Shown here: positions 1 to 10,835 of the stretch, piece after piece
Layout: the number at the start of each line of letters is the position of its first letter
How positions within the stretch are numbered: position 1 is the stretch's first letter
Assembly: GCA_030407085.1 (NCBI GenBank)
Contig: CM059587.1
Location: forward strand, 30,663,001-30,727,000
Source: Trichopria drosophilae
Taxonomy: Eukaryota; Arthropoda; Insecta; Hymenoptera; Diapriidae
Direction: 5' to 3'
Length of the DNA stretch: 64,000 nt
Position numbers and translations under genes: made by a program
Notes under the pieces: model-generated
What the model was told of the DNA's origin: nothing
Seen by the model: only the letters and a program-made list of their open reading frames with translations
Database searches by the model: none

Positions 1-135
1 ATCGGCGTCATTTTTCATATGATGCACATACAATTTTACTGCATCGATATAAATTTACAACAATTTTCGGTGGTATTTTAGTTTGCAACTTTCCGATGTA
101 AAATTACTTTGAAATCATTCACAGGGTAAATTATT
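1..135. repeat. Inverted segmental duplication, left arm, outer part
   Basis: This stretch is the reverse complement, with scattered mismatches, of about 7225-7355. Shared words such as ttttactgcatcg and ggtggtattttagttt are in the same order and spacing. It continues the left arm (2735-3605), from which it is separated by the transposon at 136-2732. Similarity is still present at base 1, so the duplication extends beyond the window. Confidence 0.85.
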
Positions 136-419
136 CCATAGTAGTCCAGTCAATGGGCGCAAAAATAGGATAAAACCTCCCAATTTTTTCGGATGGCACC
201 GATTTTCTTGAAAATTTGGGGATAAGCTCATCAGACCCCCTACTTCAAAAGTTATATAAGCTCGATGTGTGCTTATTGATTTTAAGGGGTGAAAACTACC
301 CTTTGTGAACAAAAAATAAAATATCGTAGATTTAAACATTTCTAAGGTTCAATTCACGTTCAGATATGCTGAATAATGTATCTTTTAGGTTTTTTTATGC
401 AAGTCATGTTAGTTTACCT

Positions 420-985
420 AATTTTAACCCTTAAAAACCACCCCTTCGTGGTCGAAAAATGAAAAATATACCGTTTTTATAGCTTGAAATGTTCTTTTGG
501 TGCATTTACAGCGTATAAATGAGTCTTTTGACACTACACATTACACTTACGATGCTTTTCAAAGTTTCAACCCTTAAAAAACTACCCCTTCGTGGTCGAA
601 AAATGAAAAATCTACATTTTTATAGCTTGAAATGTTCTTTTGGTGAATGTACAGTGTATAAGGAGTCTTTTGACATAACATATTACACTTACGATACTTT
701 TTAAAGTTTCAACCCTTAAAATCCACCCCTTCGTGGTCGAAAAAAGAAAAATATACGTTTTTTGTAGCTTGAAATATTCTTTTGGTGAATTTATAGTATA
801 TATAAGAAGTCTTTTCATAGTACACGTTGTATTTTCGATGCATTTCAAAGTTTCAACCCTTAAAAACCATCCCTTCGTGGTTGAAAAAATAATAATAAAC
901 GTTTTTATTAGCTTGAAATGTTTTTGGGCCATTTATATTGTATTACAAGTCTTTTAAATTACACATAACACTTACGATACATTTC
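420..985. repeat. Tandem repeat, unit about 143 bp, about four copies
   Basis: Units begin with aacccttaaaaaccacccc-like sequence near 427, 570, 711 and 856, a spacing of 141-145 bp. Each continues through ccttcgtggt, tagcttgaaatgttctttt, and a tail like acacttacgatgcttttc. The array lies between the left TIR and the CXC ORF, so it looks like a subterminal repeat of the transposon. The small ORFs here on both strands are side effects of the repeat. Confidence 0.85.
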
Positions 986-1001
986 AAAGTTTATAAAATA
1001 T

Positions 1002-1651
1002 TTACAAATCTTCCTCGGAACTGTCATCGCTAGTATCGTTTTCATCAGTATTGGTGGACAATCGTTGCACGTGTCGCCGGAGCACGATCCACATGTAGGG
1101 TTGCAGAAGAGCCCAACTTTTCTACAACCGCAGTCAGCACCGCAACCTTTTTTGCAATTGCAAAAAATCATTTTAAGCAATTCGTCTGTTGCAGGCTTCT
1201 TTTGCATCTTGACCGGTAACGTCGCGTCTTTTTGTAAAATCCACCCCCAATCCGTTGGGTCAATATTTTTATTTTCAAGCCACGTCTGAAGTGGTGCGTA
1301 AGTTCTTTTGAAGTGTTGATTTAAAGAATCAACGGTCGGTACCAGAGAGCTTAATTTTACAGCAGAACTTTGTTGTGCAGTCGCTTTAATAAAAGATTCG
1401 TAGCGCATCTGCTCGAGATGTGCCGAAAAGTCGTCGATTTGTTTCATTTTATTTAACTGTACATCCTTCGCGGTACCATAAAACACTATTGTACATATAC
1501 ATTCATAAATGCTCCAAAGCAGATGAAGATGAAGGAAACTGACTCGCTCCGAAAATTGTACCGAAAAAATGCGATTGGTTTTTTTTGCCGTAACGTCCTT
1601 AATTTTTAAGTTCAACATTCGCCTTAAACGCCATTTTTTAGAGGATTTCAA
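1002..1651 (-). pseudogene. Transposon-borne protein with C-terminal CXC (cysteine-rich) motif, frameshifted
   Basis: The minus-strand reading contains WLENKNIDPTDWGW, followed by a dense cysteine cluster (CNCKKGCGADCGC, then CNPTCGSC and CNDC). This resembles the Tesmin/TSO1 CXC-type cysteine pattern that, from my general knowledge, recurs at the C-terminus of uncharacterised insect transposon proteins. In the open frame the protein runs into a poor tail ending at 959. Shifting one base near 1060 gives the acidic ending NTDENDTSDDSSEEDL with a stop at 1002, which looks like the original C-terminus. The N-terminal half is short and has no recognisable domain. I read it as the 3' remnant of a longer element gene with one late frameshift. 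A DNA-binding role is only inferred from the CXC pattern. Confidence 0.6.
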
Positions 1652-2734
1652 GCTCTACAACTCCTGTGAATTTCATTTTGTTATGTCACTTCGTTTCTAA
1701 GATTTACAAGTTTAAAGGGGTCACGGAAGCTACTTTTCTTGCTTAATTTCGACCTTCTAACGGTCATAACTCGGTCAAATTTCATCGTATGAAAATTTAT
1801 AAAAAATGAAATTATTCAGCATGAAAAGACCTACATCTTCGCCTTATACAATTTTTTTTCGTAACTTAGTTAGTTTTGCAGATAATAAAAAAAAATCCAT
1901 TTTTTAAGAAATTCAAAATTTTTTTTCAAAAGTATATCAATCATTTTTTGGAATGAAGGCTTCCAAAACTTCCAGAATCTATTATTGGTACCTAAATAAA
2001 GTAAATTGCAAAAGGATTATGTTAAATTTCAATTTGGGCCAGCAGGGTATCAATTTTATTACCGATTTTTGTTCCCAAAAATCAAGAAAATAATTTTACA
2101 TTTGTTATTACTTCGTCAGTTTTTGTGCTATCGACTTCGCTCAGTGCTCAATTTAAAGCTCTTTTCGAGTACTTCAAAAAAGTCTTATAAGTTGTTTTAA
2201 AAAAGCCGTTAGTTTTTCCGATATTTGAAGTTGAAATGTTCGATTTTGGCTATCATCAAATTCGAATTGACCTGTAAGGAGCCATAATTTGGGTTCTATA
2301 GCACCTAGAACAAAAAATAAAAAAAAAATCTCTTCGTTATTTCATTACCTTCATTTTCTCTTTTTAAATTTTTTTGCTAAAACTGATAGTTTTTGCAATA
2401 TTCGTGAAAAATCGTTCAAAAACGTGCATTTTTGAGGGTAAAAACGAACATCTTAAGGCGCAAATTACTCAAAAAGTATCGATCGTAGAAAAAAATGTTG
2501 TAGGACACTTTTGCTTAGAATTAGTTCCTCTATCGATTCCTGGGTTTTTTTTCGATAAAAAAATTTCAACCCCCTAGAAGGGGTGGCATCCACCCCCAGG
2601 GTAAAAGCACACATCGGCACAATATAACTTTTGTTTTTTGAGCTATTCTGAAGCTATATTTCAAATTTCGTATAAATCGATGCCATCTGAAAAAATTGGG
2701 AGGTGAAACTGCCCATTGACTGGACTATAGGTAT

Positions 2735-3605
2735 ATAAGAAATGTTTGATCAACTTCCTGTAATTGGGCTAAAATTACTTAACTGTGCGCAATAATACAT
2801 CTACGTCCATTTTCAAATTCAGAATTGCATACAAACTTTATTAGGAGATTTAAAAAATCATTCTATCGATTATTACAAGAACAGGGAGCAATCAAAATTT
2901 GTAATAAACTTGATGAAATTGGTTATTGAAGAATAAGCACATAATAATGTCTACATAGAATGAAACATAATGAATTTATGAAATAAGAATCTAAATATTA
3001 AACAAAATTTCATTTGCTTGTTAATTAATGTTCTTGGAGGTATTTTACAGTACATCAATTGAGAACTTCGAAACCTTTTATCAAAGTGCACAAATTAATA
3101 CTGATGTACTATGATTTTTTTTTATATTTATCGATACTGGGCAATATATTACGTTTCACCCTTTAATTAATATTTTATTATTAATGTTGCACATAATTTG
3201 CACAACTTGTAAACTTTTAGGTTAATAATAATAAAACTGAGTTTAACATTTACTCGTAATTGCTTGACATTTAAATAATGCATTTGAAATATTTTGCAAC
3301 TTGTCTATTTATATAAAATTTAATAATAAACGCTGTCATTGATTAATCCACAATTTGTAAAATATTTACCAACTAAATGGTACTGGTATTATTTTCTAGA
3401 AGGCGAGCTTTCCAAACAGCCCCTGGATCGCGCAGTGCTCGTTAAAGAATTGTGTACAACCGAAACAGATAAATCCAAGGAATTTCCTGTGCTCTTGAAT
3501 CTTGTAGAGGCTTTCAAAGCATCAGAGACGACATGATCCATAAATCCTGGATGCAAACTTGTATAAAATATCTTGTACATAATAAATATATTATACATTA
3601 TACTG
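2735..3605. repeat. Inverted segmental duplication, left arm, inner part
   Basis: This is the inverted counterpart of about 6335-7220. Long shared stretches include aagaaatgtttgatcaac next to the transposon end, tttaaaaaatcattcta at about 2850, and the whole exon-bearing segment at 3380-3600. Copies differ by scattered substitutions and small indels, so the duplication is not recent. It includes part of CEP20 intron 2, the terminal exon and the start of the 3' UTR. Confidence 0.9.
3400..3536 (+). CDS. Terminal coding exon of a second, inverted CEP20 copy (partial gene)
   Basis: The exon follows an acceptor (ttttctag) and encodes GELSKQPLDRAVLVKELC and on to KASETT, then TGA. It is 137 nt, exactly as long as CEP20 exon 3 on the opposite strand (6407-6543), with the same phase and stop position. 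About eight of 45 residues differ from that copy (for example FLVRE against VLVKE), but there is no stop or frameshift. An AATAAA follows at 3581. The upstream exons would lie left of the window because the duplication continues past base 1. The matching intron now carries the 2.6 kb transposon. It could be a functioning paralog, or an orphan exon if the 5' part is absent. Confidence 0.65.
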
Positions 3606-4240
3606 GAAACGAACATGTTTTATTTTGCAACAAATTGATAAGCAGAAATAATAAAGTTACCATTTACATATAAAAATAGTTATATTATAGAATATAAAAA
3701 TGGAAAAATTTCGACTTATTTCCTTGCAAACCTAAAAATTATCATTTTTTATCTGTTTGTATTATTCGATTAATGTAATTAAAATCCCTCGAACGCGGGG
3801 GTGGGCTAGAGGACAAAGCGAGGAAAAGGTTGCTCCAATGAATTTTTTTTTAGGTAACTATGTTTTACCATCTTAGTTACCGGATGTGTCATTTTGAAAG
3901 AATTTTACTGCTAGGAAATATTTAAAAATTCATAATAAAAAAGTTAGGAATTACATGGTTTAAAGTACCTGACAATTCTCCAAACGCTCGCGGTGATAAG
4001 TATAAAAAAAAAACATTTGCAACGCTTATCGACAAATAAGTAACTTTTGACCAAAATAAAATTAAAATAATTTATTGTGCGCGTTGTTTTTTTATCTCTG
4101 ATAAGATTATTTTGCATATACACATTAGTACAACATTGCATTCACTACAGAGCAGATACATACAGTTTTATGGTTATACGCTGAAATTACAGGAGTTAAG
4201 GAACATGTACAATATTTTACAGATGACCGGTTTTGGATTA
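3606..4240. other. Spacer between duplication arms, no gene seen
   Basis: This AT-rich stretch separates the inner end of the left arm from the repeat block that follows. There is no coding pattern and no clear TIR. Only short chance ORFs are present. Confidence 0.5.
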
Positions 4241-4880
4241 TTAACCCTTTATGTCACGATTTGCAGGCTGCATCCAAATCGTTTGCAAAATCTTAGTCGG
4301 AGGTTTTTAGAGTGGCTGATTATGAATCCGACGTCAGCTTTTTGAAATTCAAAATGGCGGATCAAAATTATAAAATTTGCTTTGAATTATACAAAACTTT
4401 GTATTTGGATGTTTTCACGGTCGCTGATTACGAATCCGACGTCAGATTTTTGAAATTCAAAATGGCGAATCCAATATTGCGGATCAAAATGATAAAATTT
4501 GATTTGAATTAGACAAAATTCTGTATTTGGATGTTTGCACGGTCGCTGATTACGAATCCGACGTCAGATTTATGAAATTAAAAATGGCGGATCCAATATG
4601 GCGGATCAAAATTACAAAATTTGCGTAGAAATTAGGCAAAACTGAATTAGACTAAACTCTCTATTTATTTGGATATTGAGACCGATGATGACGAATCTGC
4701 ATTCGGAATATTGAATTTTATAATAGCAGTCCGAATACGTTGTTTAAAAACTACAACATTTTTGTAATCAAGTCAAGCTTTGTATTTGCGGGTTTTAAAA
4801 GTCGCTGGTTACATATTCGAATTCATAATTTCAAAATTAAAAATGGTAGACTAAAATCAAAATAGTAAAATGCACAAACG
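4241..4880. repeat. Repeat block with TTAACCCTTT end and about 115-bp repeated unit
   Basis: It opens with ttaaccctttatgtcacga, the same kind of end as the TTAA-flanked element at 56688-57607. It then has three degenerate units of about 115 bp containing cgctgattacgaatccgac, gtcag, aaattcaaaatggcgga and tccaatatggcgga. No matching inverted right end was found, so this is probably a truncated copy. The same unit recurs in many other places in the window. Confidence 0.7.
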
Positions 4881-4925
4881 CTTTGTATTGTATTGTAACT
4901 CAAATCCTCATTCACAGTTAGGACT

Positions 4926-5480
4926 CTAGATAAAACCAATCCGAGCTAAGGAAGCATTCAGGCTATAATGATTAGGTCGGCATCTATTAATTGCTACTCT
5001 TTTTTTTCTTGTAGTTTGTAGGTTTGTAGTAATTAGAAAAATATTCTTGGCCTTTATGGCTATTGTCACGGAGAAATATACTCTCAGTGAATTTTCTTTA
5101 GCAGCCTGCTTCAAATCTGTAAAAGGTATTTTTATAATGAGAGTAGGTTCCAGCATGAGTGCTTCCTTGGCTTTTGAGTCCGCAATCTCGTTTCCGTCAA
5201 TGCCGCTGTGCGCTGGTATACCCAATAAAACATTAATTTACTATTATTCGATGATTTGCGCTTAAACTCTAAAATTTTCTCCCTTCTATCTAAAACATAT
5301 GGATTGATTTTAATATTAAAATGAACATTTTTAAGTGATGTCAGAACACTAAGAGAATCAATAAAAATTATGGTGTGAGTCAGGATGAGACAAAGCGAGT
5401 TCTACAGCTTTAAGAATGGCACAAGCTTCAGCAGTAAAAATGGAGGCATTTACATTAAGGAAGAATGAAGCTGCATGGTT
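4926..5480 (-). pseudogene. Non-LTR retrotransposon RNase H fragment
   Basis: On the minus strand, 5480-5400 reads NASIFTAEACAILKAVELA (the catalytic Glu region of RNase H). A frameshift leads to IFIDSLSVLTSL (the Asp region). Then 5225 downward reads PAHSGIDGNEIADSKAKEAL, the GHSGxxGNExAD block with the last catalytic Asp. A short post-RNase H tail ends at 4926. This order is typical of the RNase H at the C-terminus of insect jockey/I-type non-LTR elements. No reverse transcriptase remains upstream, so this is a dead 3' fragment. Confidence 0.8.
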
Positions 5481-5489
5481 TAGCTGGGC

Positions 5490-6334
5490 ATACACATTTT
5501 TTTAAATTTCATTTATTTAATTTCAAATTTGTTCGTCGATAAACACCTCAGTTATCATGTTGTTTGTTTGAAAAAACATTGATTTCGAGAGTACACATTT
5601 TTTCCATTATTTATTTTTTTTCTTCTAATGTGTTGGTAGAATAAAAAAACATTCATGATACACAAACATTGTTCAGCATAAAATTCTCTACACCTTAATA
5701 TTTTTTTAATTCGATTTCCGAATTTTAAAATTTTCAAGCGCTATCTAGTGCGGCATCGGGCGGTTCGAGCGCCTAAGGCATCTGAGCACTCAATTGCCCT
5801 TACAGACCCCAATTTCGAAAAATCGATTTATATGTTTTTTAGCTTAAATTACTACCGTATCGGTGGACTATATTAGAACTCCGTGACATTAGCAATTGAA
5901 GGTCTTCGAGGTATCATATTACGAATTTGAACTTCAAATAGAGGCATTTAAAATGGCGGATACAGCACGCTGGACGAAATAAATTTAAATTCTAATTTTT
6001 AAAGCATCGAAAAAGTTAGTTAGGAATTTTTTGTCCCTAATTACAATTTCAAAGCAGTGCCTGGCCCTACCGTTTCTACCAATGTTGAAAAGTATCGTGA
6101 AAGTTTACCGTGTCCACTAGGCTCTTCACTGGTTCACTGGCACCTTCAAAATCACAACATGTAAGTGGTATCTTGAAGTTGCCATTTAGTATTGGAAAAT
6201 ATATCAGACGGAATGAAAACGACTCATAAAAAATACGCAATTAATACTTTCTAGTCGATTTTGGATCTAAGGATTTTGGATGAAAAGTTATAATGACGAA
6301 AGTAATGGTTTCTAGGAATTAAGTTATAATTTGT
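5490..6334. other. Unclassified AT-rich sequence between repeats and CEP20 3' end
   Basis: It contains one stray copy of the aaaatggcggat repeat word near 5950 and nothing else I can name. It forms the rest of the spacer between the two duplication arms. Confidence 0.4.
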
Positions 6335-7355
6335 AATTTTTTTATTCTATATACAATGTATTATGTACAAAATATTTTATAAAAGTTTGCATCCAAGATT
6401 CATGGATCACGTCGACTTTGATGCTTTAAAAGCCTCTACAAGATTCAAGAGCAGAGGCAATTCCTTGGATTTTTCTGTTTCTGTGGTACACAATTCTCTA
6501 ACCAGGAATGCACGATCCAAGGGCTGTTTCGAAAGTTCACATTCTGCAAAATAAAACCAATACCTTTTAATTTGCAAATATTTTACAAGTTGTGGAGTAA
6601 TCCATGACAGTATTTATTATTAGTTTCTAAATAAAAAGACACGTGTCAAAATATTTCAAATACATTATTTAAATATCAAGCAATTATGACTAAATGTTAA
6701 ATTCAATTTTATTATTAATAATCTAAACGTTCCCAAGTTGTGTGAATTATGTATGACATTAATAATGAAATAACAATTAAAATGTGAAACTTGATAACAA
6801 ATGAGGTATAGAACAGTAATAATCTGTTTTATATTTTTTCAATTTTATTTACATACTGCATTGCAGAGTATCGATAGATATTAAAAAAAATAATAATTCG
6901 AATAGATAAGTATATCATAAGTATTCATTTGTGCAATTTGATATACAGTTTTGAAGTTCTCAATTGATGTACTTTAAAATACCTCAAAAAACATGAATTA
7001 ACAAGCATTTGAAATTTTATTTAATATTTGGATTTATATTCTATAAATTCATTATGTTTCATACTAGGCAGACATTATTATGCTCATTATTGCTCCCTGT
7101 TCTTGTAATAATTAATAGAATGATTTTTTTAAATCTCCTAATAAAGTTTGTATACAATTCTGAATTTGAAAATGGATATTCCAATTATAAGAAGGTGATC
7201 AAACATTTCTTACCCAATTAATGTACATAATAAAGGGTTTTGAATTAATTTTACACCGGACAGATGGAAACTAAAATACCACTGAAAATTGTTGTAAATT
7301 TACAGCGATGCAGTAAAATTTAATATACATCACATAAAAAATTACACCAATAATA
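6335..7355. repeat. Inverted segmental duplication, right arm (uninterrupted)
   Basis: This arm pairs with 3605-2735 and then directly with 135-1, without the 2.6 kb transposon. It therefore preserves the empty site (about 7215-7245). It contains CEP20 exon 3, the nearby 3' UTR, and the adjoining part of intron 2. The separation between arms is about 2.7 kb. Confidence 0.9.
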
Positions 7356-8557
7356 TAAAAAGTGTTATTATATCAATGTAAATTTATGATTTTCATTGCT
7401 ATTTTAAATCCCATCTTCCGCTAATTGTTCACAGAGTATAGTTTACAAGTTAAGAGAGCCAATCACAATTACAATTTTCAATATTTTATCATGTAAACAA
7501 CACTGTAAACGAAAATTCATTGAAGGTCGATTGAAATTTATTCAAGACATCGCGAATGAATTAGCTTTCTTAACTTCTTGAATGAATTTCAATGAAAAAA
7601 TAAATTTTAATTACTTTTAATGGTTAATAGTTTGTAGAAAGTTGTTTGCTTCAATGATTTTGAATGGAAAAAGTGTCATCGTTAATGAATTTCAATAAAA
7701 AATTGCAAATAGAACAGTTTGAGATTTAATTAATTTCAATGGAAAAATAATTACCTTCACTTAAAATCAATTAATTTCACTAAATTTGAATAATAAAAAA
7801 GTAAAACATGAAACATATCTCAAGTATTTTTTCATTGAAATTCATTCCAGATGATGAAGAAACCTATTAAGAAATGATGCAGTGAATAAATTTTTGTTTC
7901 CTAGGAATAAAATATTTCTGTATTTGCTGTAAATGCCTTGATCTAATGAATTTTGTAACACATCACAATGTACGAGCATGTTTTATAATACATTATATCA
8001 ACTATATTATAGATTTAACAATACAATAGTAGTCACAAGTATATCATTTAATTTCTATCATAAATATCACAGGTTAATTTTAACATCCTTCATTAAATTT
8101 GCCAATCCAGTTTTTAATTAAAGGAAAGTTTTAATGAATTACTTACCTGAAACAAAAACGGTGGATGTGTATTTATAACCAATCCATTCAAGATACTCTC
8201 GAACAAGCTCATTCAGTATCAGAACCTCATGAGGAGCTTTGGGTCTTTTCGTTTTATTTGGACCACTTGTACCATCAAGAAGTTTCATTACTTTCACTCG
8301 CATATCAGCTTCAATTTGACTAAGTTGTCCATCTGCCGCCAACGAGTCTCTCACTGCTGAAAATAAATATATCATAATGTACTGATATGTCTAAAATAAA
8401 AATAAATTTACACTATACTTATGTATAAGATATTTTTCAAAAACCATAATAAATTAAAAAATAATAGTCATGTCTAATTTTTAAAGAATTATTAATTTCC
8501 TACATTAATGTGAAAATATAATCATTTACCATTAATCAAATCCTTTTCTGTGGCCAT
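6407..8557 (-). CDS. CEP20: Centrosomal protein 20 (FOPNL/FOR20), three exons
   Basis: Exons on the minus strand are 8557-8530, 8356-8147 and 6543-6407. The 375-nt CDS encodes 124 residues. The protein begins MATEKDLINAVRDSLAADG, resembling the start of vertebrate CEP20. It has a LisH-type segment around residues 52-85 (ILNELVREYLEW, GYKYTSTVF) and a conserved end (SKQPLDRAFLVRELC, then LLLNLVEAFKA). CEP20 family proteins act at centrosomes and centriolar satellites in ciliogenesis. This one lacks the longer C-terminal tail of the vertebrate protein. Donors are GTAAGT-like. The exon 2 acceptor is a CAGCAG tandem, and using the first AG keeps Ala10 and the family spacing. An AATAAA lies at 6346-6341. 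The last exon is duplicated in inverted orientation at 3400-3536. Confidence 0.9.
7356..8146. repeat. CEP20 intron 2, with a degenerate word-repeat MITE-like stretch
   Basis: From about 7495 to 7860 the sequence is made of repeated words such as ttcattgaa and gaatttcaat in both orientations. It starts with aaacgaaaattcattga and ends near gaaattcattcc, like the element at 40273. The rest is plain AT-rich intron. Confidence 0.4.
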
Positions 8558-10540
8558 TAGAGTAGAGCAATTTTTATTTTTTTCAGTTACAAAAGAATGT
8601 AAAGATCCTCTAATTAACAGTTTATGATTTATATAAACTTCACATTGATTAAATAACGCATGATAACATTATAAATGAAGAATTAGGGTTAAACAAAAGT
8701 TGACCATATCAACTGTCATTATATTTTTCGTTTTATACCATGGTCATGGTACCGCTTGTCAAAACATTTCACTTGTAGCACCACTACTTGTCACAGATGA
8801 CGCCACATTTTTAGAGATATCTAGGGAATATCCCTATATAGACAAAAGAAAATCTCTATTTCTCCTACCTGATGCTGACCTACCCTCTTAGATAGTAATC
8901 CTCTAGTAATCAGGAAATAAGGAAAAATTAGGTACAGAAAATTCTCACTGGATTTTCAAACTTCTTTGTTATTTTTTGAGATAGAATTTTTTGCACACAG
9001 AACGAATTTTGATAAATCGATTTTATTTTAATTTAATGTCTTTAGCGAAGATTACTGTTTTATCGACCGGTCGTTAAGGGGCTTCAAAAGCTGCTTGGTC
9101 GACAAAACCACTTCGGCGGCGAGGCGTTCCAAATGTCGTCGCGCGTGCCCGTGACAAAAGCGGCGAAAATAGTAGATATAGCGGTCTTACTTAAACTCGC
9201 TTTGCAAAGTTTGTAGGCGCAATGAAGTTTAGGAAACCATAATTGTTACTTACAGGGAAGGGGGTTGTCGCGCGGTTATAGGGGTCGAATATATATTTCG
9301 ATAAATGATACCGTGTTTTCTTACTACGTCATGCTAGGTCACATGCAAATAATAAAGAAACATAAATAAAAAAGTTGGCTGATGTTTCATCCCGGGTCCG
9401 CTCACGGACTCTTCAGTGGGGCTTACGAGCGGACCCTGCCCCAGACATAGGTATCTCGCCAATAAATATGTAATTTTTATATATATTATAAATAAATAAT
9501 ATAATACACAATATAACAGGTATATCGAATAATTACTCACCCACCGATGAGACCGCGAAGCGACCCGGAATGTCACCACCAACGCACCCCAAGGTTCTGG
9601 CTCTATGATATACCCGAACTATAATGGTAAAAATGGTCCGAACGTCTCGGAACCCCATGATAAACTGACTGAAGGTGCCTTCCACAGGCCTGTTTATTCG
9701 GGTACGAACTATTTGTTTTCTAGAGGCAGGACTTGGGAAAACAACAACCCCGCCCCAAAACAAACTAATTGCAAAGAAGTTAATTCATATTTTCCTCCTA
9801 ATTCTACAGGAATTTTATTATAATATTATCCCACTCGACCTAAACAGTTATTGGGACCTTTGTCGCGTGACGATCCGGAACAATAATAATACTACGTTTT
9901 AAAGTCAAGGAACACGAATGTATGTAAAAAAAATTTTTGTTGATGTTTTGAATATTTTTTTTTAGTGCAAATGTCAATTTTTAATACTTTTGTGAGAATG
10001 GCGACAAAACTGTCACTCATTTTTTTTGCTTCAAACATCATTGGATTTGATTGAAAATTGTTACTGGGGGGTTTCTTGTGTCACTGATTACGAATTTGAA
10101 GTTGCTTTTTGAACATTCAAAATGGAGGATCCAATATGAAGGAAGGACGATTTTTAAAAATCTGGATAGAAATACCGCCAGTAGTTAACAAGTAGTCAAA
10201 TCAACTAAAAATTTTATTCAGTGTGGGATATACTCTTCGGAATGTTTTTTGATCTTTTATTATTCTTTATATTCGATATGCATACACTTCGTGAGTTCGT
10301 GAACGCTTTCTGCGACAAATATTACAGTGTGGAAGATTGTTTTACAATACTGTTTGTGATTTTCAGTTGAATAGTAATATTGAGAGAAGTAAAATTACCA
10401 TTCTCAGAGTGAATAATTAAAATTACCTACTCTCGGAACAACAATTTTACAATTTTTGTAGTAATTTACATTTATCGTAGTAAAATACTCAACAGAATTG
10501 TAATTTTGCCACTCAGAGATGCGATTTTACCATGAGAGTT
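8558..10540. other. CEP20 upstream region with a GC-richer unclassified patch
   Basis: No gene with family similarity was found. Around 9060-9330 and 9380-9860 the base composition rises above the surroundings (for example cttcggcggcgaggcg and cgggtccgctcacgg). Several overlapping ORFs occur there, but none is recognisable. A transposon or LTR remnant is possible, but no end repeats were matched. A single copy of the gattacgaatttgaag/aatgg repeat unit occurs at about 10085-10140. Confidence 0.4.
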
Positions 10541-10835
10541 GTAACAGTGCGGTGTAATACAATTCCCCCACTTCTGTGAAACCAGTTCGCTAGGGGAAAG
10601 TCTTCTGGATGTCAATGTCATAACTTTAGTTCGAAATTGAATTTTTCGATGAGAAAGTATCTAAAAGAATGCTCCTAATTTGCTTCATCGATGACAGAAA
10701 TATTTAGAATTTTGGCATTTCGTGCATTTCGTGGAGTACAAACCAACCTAATCTAGTAACAAACCCAATCAATTCCTAAGGTTACGGGTTTAGGCTAGAA
10801 TGTCAACGCAGCAAATTTGGAGCATCTTTTTGGGT

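Larger units (their letters stand above)
136..2732. mobile_element. TIR DNA transposon carrying a CXC-type ORF, non-autonomous derivative
   Basis: The ends are inverted repeats. The left end reads agtccagtcaatgggc at about 143, and the right end reads gcccattgactggact at about 2711. The similarity continues inward for about 130 bp, including the shared words cctcccaattttttc and cgatgtgtgctt. The element sits inside the left arm of the CEP20 inverted duplication. The matching place in the right arm (about 7215-7245) has no insertion, so both boundaries are well defined. Inside are a 143-bp tandem array, one cysteine-rich ORF remnant on the minus strand, and about 1 kb with no convincing ORF (1655-2580). 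No transposase was recognised, so I do not assign a superfamily. It is probably a deletion derivative mobilised in trans. Confidence 0.85.

Noticed and set aside
8700..8891. 63-codon plus-strand ORF with a hydrophobic start
   Set aside because: The hydrophobic start resembles a signal peptide, but there is no second exon, family match or composition support.
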